Source of the DNA: Clostridiales bacterium
GTDB taxonomy: Bacteria > Bacillota > Clostridia > Oscillospirales > Ruminococcaceae
Assembly (NCBI GenBank): GCA_012800685.1
Contig: JAAZIT010000360.1
Coordinates: forward strand, 1 to 8,620
Direction of reading: 5' to 3'
Length of the DNA stretch: 8,620 nt
Part shown: in pieces, positions 5,877 through 8,620 of the stretch
Position numbering within the stretch: the first letter of the stretch is position 1
How the letters are laid out: each line of letters begins with the position of its first letter
Position numbers and translations under genes: made by a program
Notes under the pieces: model-generated
Seen by the model: the letters and a program-made list of their open reading frames with translations, nothing else
Database searches by the model: none
What the model was told of the DNA's origin: nothing

Positions 5877-7646
5877 ATGAATTTATACGATGACAAAAAT
5901 GCCCATAACGATATTGAAGCTGTTTTAGAAAACATGACTAGACTAGTTGAAAATAAAGAACTAGAACAGATTTTAGGAAATGAATTTGTAAAAGAGCTTG
6001 TTGATTGGGACGCAACAATTACCAAACGTTGTAATGAACCATTTACTATTGTTATTTTAGGCGAATTTAAAAGAGGAAAAAGTACAATTATAAATGCGCT
6101 CCTAGGAAAGGAGCTTGCTCCAACTAATGTTTCGCCCGAAACTTATACCATTAATGAAATTTCTTATGGTGAAACCCAAAAAATTGAAGCTGTTTTAGAA
6201 AATGGACAAAGAATTCCTCTTGATATTTCCGAGATTACTAGAGAAAAGCTTGAAATTAAAATGAGGCTTTTCCCTGCTAAAATTTCATATATAGATATTC
6301 GTGATAATTCTCCGTTCCTAAAGGAAATGAAAATTGTCGACACACCTGGACTTTCAGATTTAGATGATTTGGACAAGCAGGTTACTGAATATTTGATTAA
6401 TGCCGATGCAATTATGTACGCAACATCAAGCCTTCTCCCCTTTTCAGAAACTGAACAAGTTTTCTTAGCCAGTCATGTTCAGCCACAGCGTTTTGGAATG
6501 CTTTATGTACTAGTTAACATGATTGATGCCCTTAATTCTCAAAGAGATGTAAATAAAATCATGAATAGATTTACTAGAATGCTTGAGCAAACTGTACCAA
6601 ATGCCTTTATATATGGTATTAGTGGTGCTGATGAATTAAGAAGAAAGCTTGGCACGACACGACTTCAGGATAAGGGAACTCGTGATTTTTATGAAGCACA
6701 ATTTTTCAAGTTTGAGCTTTCGCTTAAGCGTGATTTAATTATGCAAAAGGACGTAATTAGAACAAAACGTGTTTTAACTATGCTTGATCAAATGGTTAAT
6801 GAAACCACTGCAAAGATAAATATGTTTGCGGATATGGCAGAAATGGATCAGAAAAAGCTCGAGGAAAAAACCCTTGATTTTAATGAAAAATGTTCCCAAT
6901 TAGCCTCTGCATTAGAGGAACGCAAGCCAACTCTACACCTCTATATTACCGAAATGCAGCAGGAAGCAGAAATTTGGATGTACGAGTTTTTTGCAAAGCT
7001 AAGACTAAGTATGCTAGAGTGCAGACAGGTAGATGAAATTGGAGAGCCAATTTATTCGGCTGATGATATTGGGAAATACTTTTATTCATATTTAATGGAG
7101 AAGGTTGGCGAGGCATATCGTAGGTGTATTGAGTATCATAGAGATAAGGTTAATGAGATTGTTGAGTATATGAGCCGAGACCTTGCAAAAAAACTAGGAC
7201 TTCAAGATTTGTCTAGCGTTACTCAAGCTACATCTGTTGATAGAATAATGATGTCCCTTAATAAGAATGTTACACGTTCAGTAATGGGTGTTAAGCTCTT
7301 TGGGACGAGTGAAACCTTTCCACCAACAACAATGTCAGTGTTCAGCAAAATTCTAAAAAGAAAGAAAACCACTGATATTATTGATATTGCTCTCGAGAAT
7401 TATGACGATATTAGAAGCAATATTGTTAAGGATATTAAAAAGGTATACCAAGACCTTGAGGTGAAATCATGTCAGCGTCTTGATAGCATCTATCAATATC
7501 AAACTGAGGTTGGTAAAGAAACCTTAAGCCAAGCTCGTGAAATGCTCAATATATTTGACAATAAAACTATTGGTATCACTTTAGCGAAAGCTAATCTTTA
7601 TTTAAGAAAATCTGCTAGAGTTTTAGAAAAATACGATTTTGACTAA
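5877..7646 (+). CDS. Dynamin-like GTPase B without membrane segment
   Basis: A 589-residue dynamin-family GTPase paired with GTPase A. G1 is GEFKRGKST (residues 62-70), identical to that of GTPase A. The G2 threonine is probably T89 (VSPETYT), and G3 is DTPG (155-158). G4 reads NMID (214-217), with Met replacing the Lys of NKxD but the Asp kept. Residues ~290-440 and ~500-589 are helical and highly charged, consistent with a stalk. No hydrophobic stretch like residues 490-566 of GTPase A is present. Removing that stretch from A leaves about 606 residues, close to B's length, so B looks like the soluble partner. Residues ~465-500 carry a basic KILKRKK patch that might touch lipid head groups (inference). 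It is the last gene of the operon, followed by a strong terminator. Confidence 0.9.
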   Translation: MNLYDDKNAHNDIEAVLENMTRLVENKELEQILGNEFVKELVDWDATITKRCNEPFTIVILGEFKRGKSTIINALLGKELAPTNVSPETYTINEISYGETQKIEAVLENGQRIPLDISEITREKLEIKMRLFPAKISYIDIRDNSPFLKEMKIVDTPGLSDLDDLDKQVTEYLINADAIMYATSSLLPFSETEQVFLASHVQPQRFGMLYVLVNMIDALNSQRDVNKIMNRFTRMLEQTVPNAFIYGISGADELRRKLGTTRLQDKGTRDFYEAQFFKFELSLKRDLIMQKDVIRTKRVLTMLDQMVNETTAKINMFADMAEMDQKKLEEKTLDFNEKCSQLASALEERKPTLHLYITEMQQEAEIWMYEFFAKLRLSMLECRQVDEIGEPIYSADDIGKYFYSYLMEKVGEAYRRCIEYHRDKVNEIVEYMSRDLAKKLGLQDLSSVTQATSVDRIMMSLNKNVTRSVMGVKLFGTSETFPPTTMSVFSKILKRKKTTDIIDIALENYDDIRSNIVKDIKKVYQDLEVKSCQRLDSIYQYQTEVGKETLSQAREMLNIFDNKTIGITLAKANLYLRKSARVLEKYDFD

Positions 7647-7713
7647 AATCAAACCTTGAGTGGCTGTGTTACAAAATCACCCTTGAGTTTTAAATATATT
7701 GTTTTAAAAAATT

Positions 7714-7749
7714 AAGCTGTTGCACCGATAAGGTACAACAGCTTTTTGT
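7714..7749 (+). terminator. Rho-independent terminator after the dynamin-like operon
   Basis: AAGCTGTTGCACC (7714-7726) pairs with GGTACAACAGCTT (7732-7744) around the loop GATAA: 9 bp, one C-A mismatch, then 3 bp, followed by TTTTTGTT. On the minus strand the hairpin is followed by AATTTTTTAAAA, so it may also end transcription of the convergent LUD gene. No other clear terminator for that gene was seen between 7750 and 7880. Confidence 0.9.
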
Positions 7750-7880
7750 TATGCGCATATATTTTTAAAATATGTTATTTTTCAAACAAGTTTTTTTGAA
7801 AGATCTTGTTATTTTACATTATGGTTTCTTATCTTTTAACTATTTTAGTGCCTAGTAAAATTAAGGAAAATATTATTATA

Positions 7881-8546
7881 CTAATACCCTAGCTGTTCCT
7901 CAACTAAGATAAATTTAATTCTTCCCTTTTGTCTTTGCTGTGCCGAAACCATATAGTTACAACAAACCCTATCCTCTGATTTACAGCCTGATGGCATATC
8001 TCCACCTTGAACGAGAGACTTGCACTCACCTTTAGCTGCACAATATGTTTCGCTGTTTAGTCTCACACAATTTGCAGGGGCACAAACAGTTTTAACTCTA
8101 AGAATAGCCTCATCAATGTTCTTAACAAGCTTGTTATACCCACATATCATTATTACAGATTTCGGACCATAGCATATTGCTGAAACTCTGTTAGAATTTC
8201 CATCAACATTATAAAGCTCGCCATTTTCTGTAACAGCATTTGATGAAGAAAAATAAGTGTCGCAAAAATATGTTTGTCTGTAAATCTCTTCGACTTCTTC
8301 TCTTGTTTTTCCTAAAGAACGGTCAAGAAAATTATATTTGCCAGACTTCATTAAATCCATAATTCCACTTTCTTTAAGACTTTCAGAGCCACCACATGAA
8401 ATTGTTTCGCCCTCAGTAATAAGTGATTTAACTAATTCTACTGCTTCGCTGCTGTCCTTAACCACATATGCGTCCATGTTGTTGTTTCTTAGATTTTCAG
8501 CTGTTTTCTCAAGTCTCATTTTTGTAATTGTTTTAATTGGTGTCAT
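7881..8546 (-). CDS. LUD-domain protein (lactate utilization family, DUF162)
   Basis: A 221-residue cytoplasmic protein, near the usual size of the clostridial single-domain members. Family features include CGGSESL (51-57), SSSNAVTENGELYNVDG (100-116), NRVSAICYGPKSVIMICGYNKLV (119-141, start approximate), a Cys-rich stretch (C169, C175, C188, C195, C196) and the KGRIKFILVEEQLGY end. Relatives such as LutC belong to a lactate oxidation complex, but these stand-alone clostridial versions have no proven reaction, so the pathway is uncertain. The gap between the second and third Cys of the cluster is wider than I recall for the family, which looks like an insertion around SLVQGGDMPS. AGGAGGT lies 6 bases before the ATG. 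The gene converges on the dynamin-like operon and has no evident functional link to it. Confidence 0.88.
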   Translation of the reverse strand: MTPIKTITKMRLEKTAENLRNNNMDAYVVKDSSEAVELVKSLITEGETISCGGSESLKESGIMDLMKSGKYNFLDRSLGKTREEVEEIYRQTYFCDTYFSSSNAVTENGELYNVDGNSNRVSAICYGPKSVIMICGYNKLVKNIDEAILRVKTVCAPANCVRLNSETYCAAKGECKSLVQGGDMPSGCKSEDRVCCNYMVSAQQRQKGRIKFILVEEQLGY

Positions 8547-8557
8547 AATAAAACCTC

Positions 8558-8620
8558 CTAATTTAAGTCTATATCATTACTAAAAAGCTTGTCAACAAGC
8601 TTTCTAAGTCCTTGGTTTTC
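8558..8620 (-). CDS. Possible C-terminus of an upstream minus-strand gene (partial)
   Basis: Reading in from the right edge on the minus strand, one frame stays open for 20 codons and ends in TAG at 8558-8560, overlapping the ribosome binding site of the LUD gene and 11 bases before its ATG. The peptide ENQGLRKLVDKLFSNDIDLN looks like an amphipathic protein end. If real, the LUD gene is the distal member of an operon. Twenty codons are too few to name a product, and a second frame is open for 16 codons, so this is tentative. Confidence 0.45.
   Translation of the reverse strand, partial: ENQGLRKLVDKLFSNDIDLN
8568..8595 (-). promoter_or_regulatory. Candidate promoter of the LUD gene
   Basis: On the minus strand TTGACA (plus 8590-8595), a 16-base spacer and TATAGA (plus 8568-8573) preceded by TGA, an extended -10. 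The -35 falls inside an 8-bp perfect inverted repeat, AAAGCTTG and CAAGCTTT around TCAA (8584-8603), which could be an operator. The match competes with the idea that this stretch codes for the end of an upstream gene. Both can be true. Confidence 0.4.

Noticed and set aside
6164..6376. 70-codon open frame on the minus strand
   Set aside because: It is antisense to the G3 region of GTPase B and is a codon-usage shadow.
8338..8583. 81-codon open frame on the plus strand
   Set aside because: It is antisense to the well-supported LUD gene and continues into its upstream region without a binding site.

Overview
The window is AT-rich with tight, strong ribosome binding sites (AGGAGG type). It encodes a sortase-type surface protein with Thr/Pro repeats and a clostridial-type LUD protein. 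Together these suggest a low-GC Gram-positive of the class Clostridia, possibly a Ruminococcus-like gut anaerobe. The lineage is inferred from style of sequence, not from a marker gene.

Layout. (1) Positions 1-2250, minus strand: a monocistronic gene for a secreted choice-of-anchor A family protein. It has a perfect-consensus promoter upstream, a long tandem-repeat Thr/Pro stalk, a sortase-like C-terminus and a hairpin terminator. (2) Positions 2125-2793: a 669-base divergent intergenic region holding both promoters and a structured leader, with no convincing gene. (3) Positions 2794-7646, plus strand: a three-gene operon made of dynamin-like GTPase A (683 aa, with a hydrophobic membrane segment), an M48-peptidase-like protein whose zinc site is degenerate (324 aa), and dynamin-like GTPase B (589 aa, without the membrane segment). 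It ends at a strong hairpin terminator around 7714-7749. (4) Positions 7881-8546, minus strand: a LUD-domain (DUF162, lactate utilization-like) protein. It is preceded by what may be the last 20 codons of another minus-strand gene running off the window.

The most interesting element is the GTPase A / pseudo-M48 / GTPase B operon. Paired bacterial dynamin-like proteins are known to act together on membranes. Here the pair is asymmetric, since only one partner carries a membrane-insertion segment. A protein with an M48 fold signature, but with the HExxH motif changed to CECGR, sits between them and has its stop codon one base from the start of GTPase B. I infer a membrane-remodelling or membrane-surveillance complex. 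Its substrate, trigger and biological purpose (membrane repair, envelope stress, phage defence) cannot be read from this sequence.
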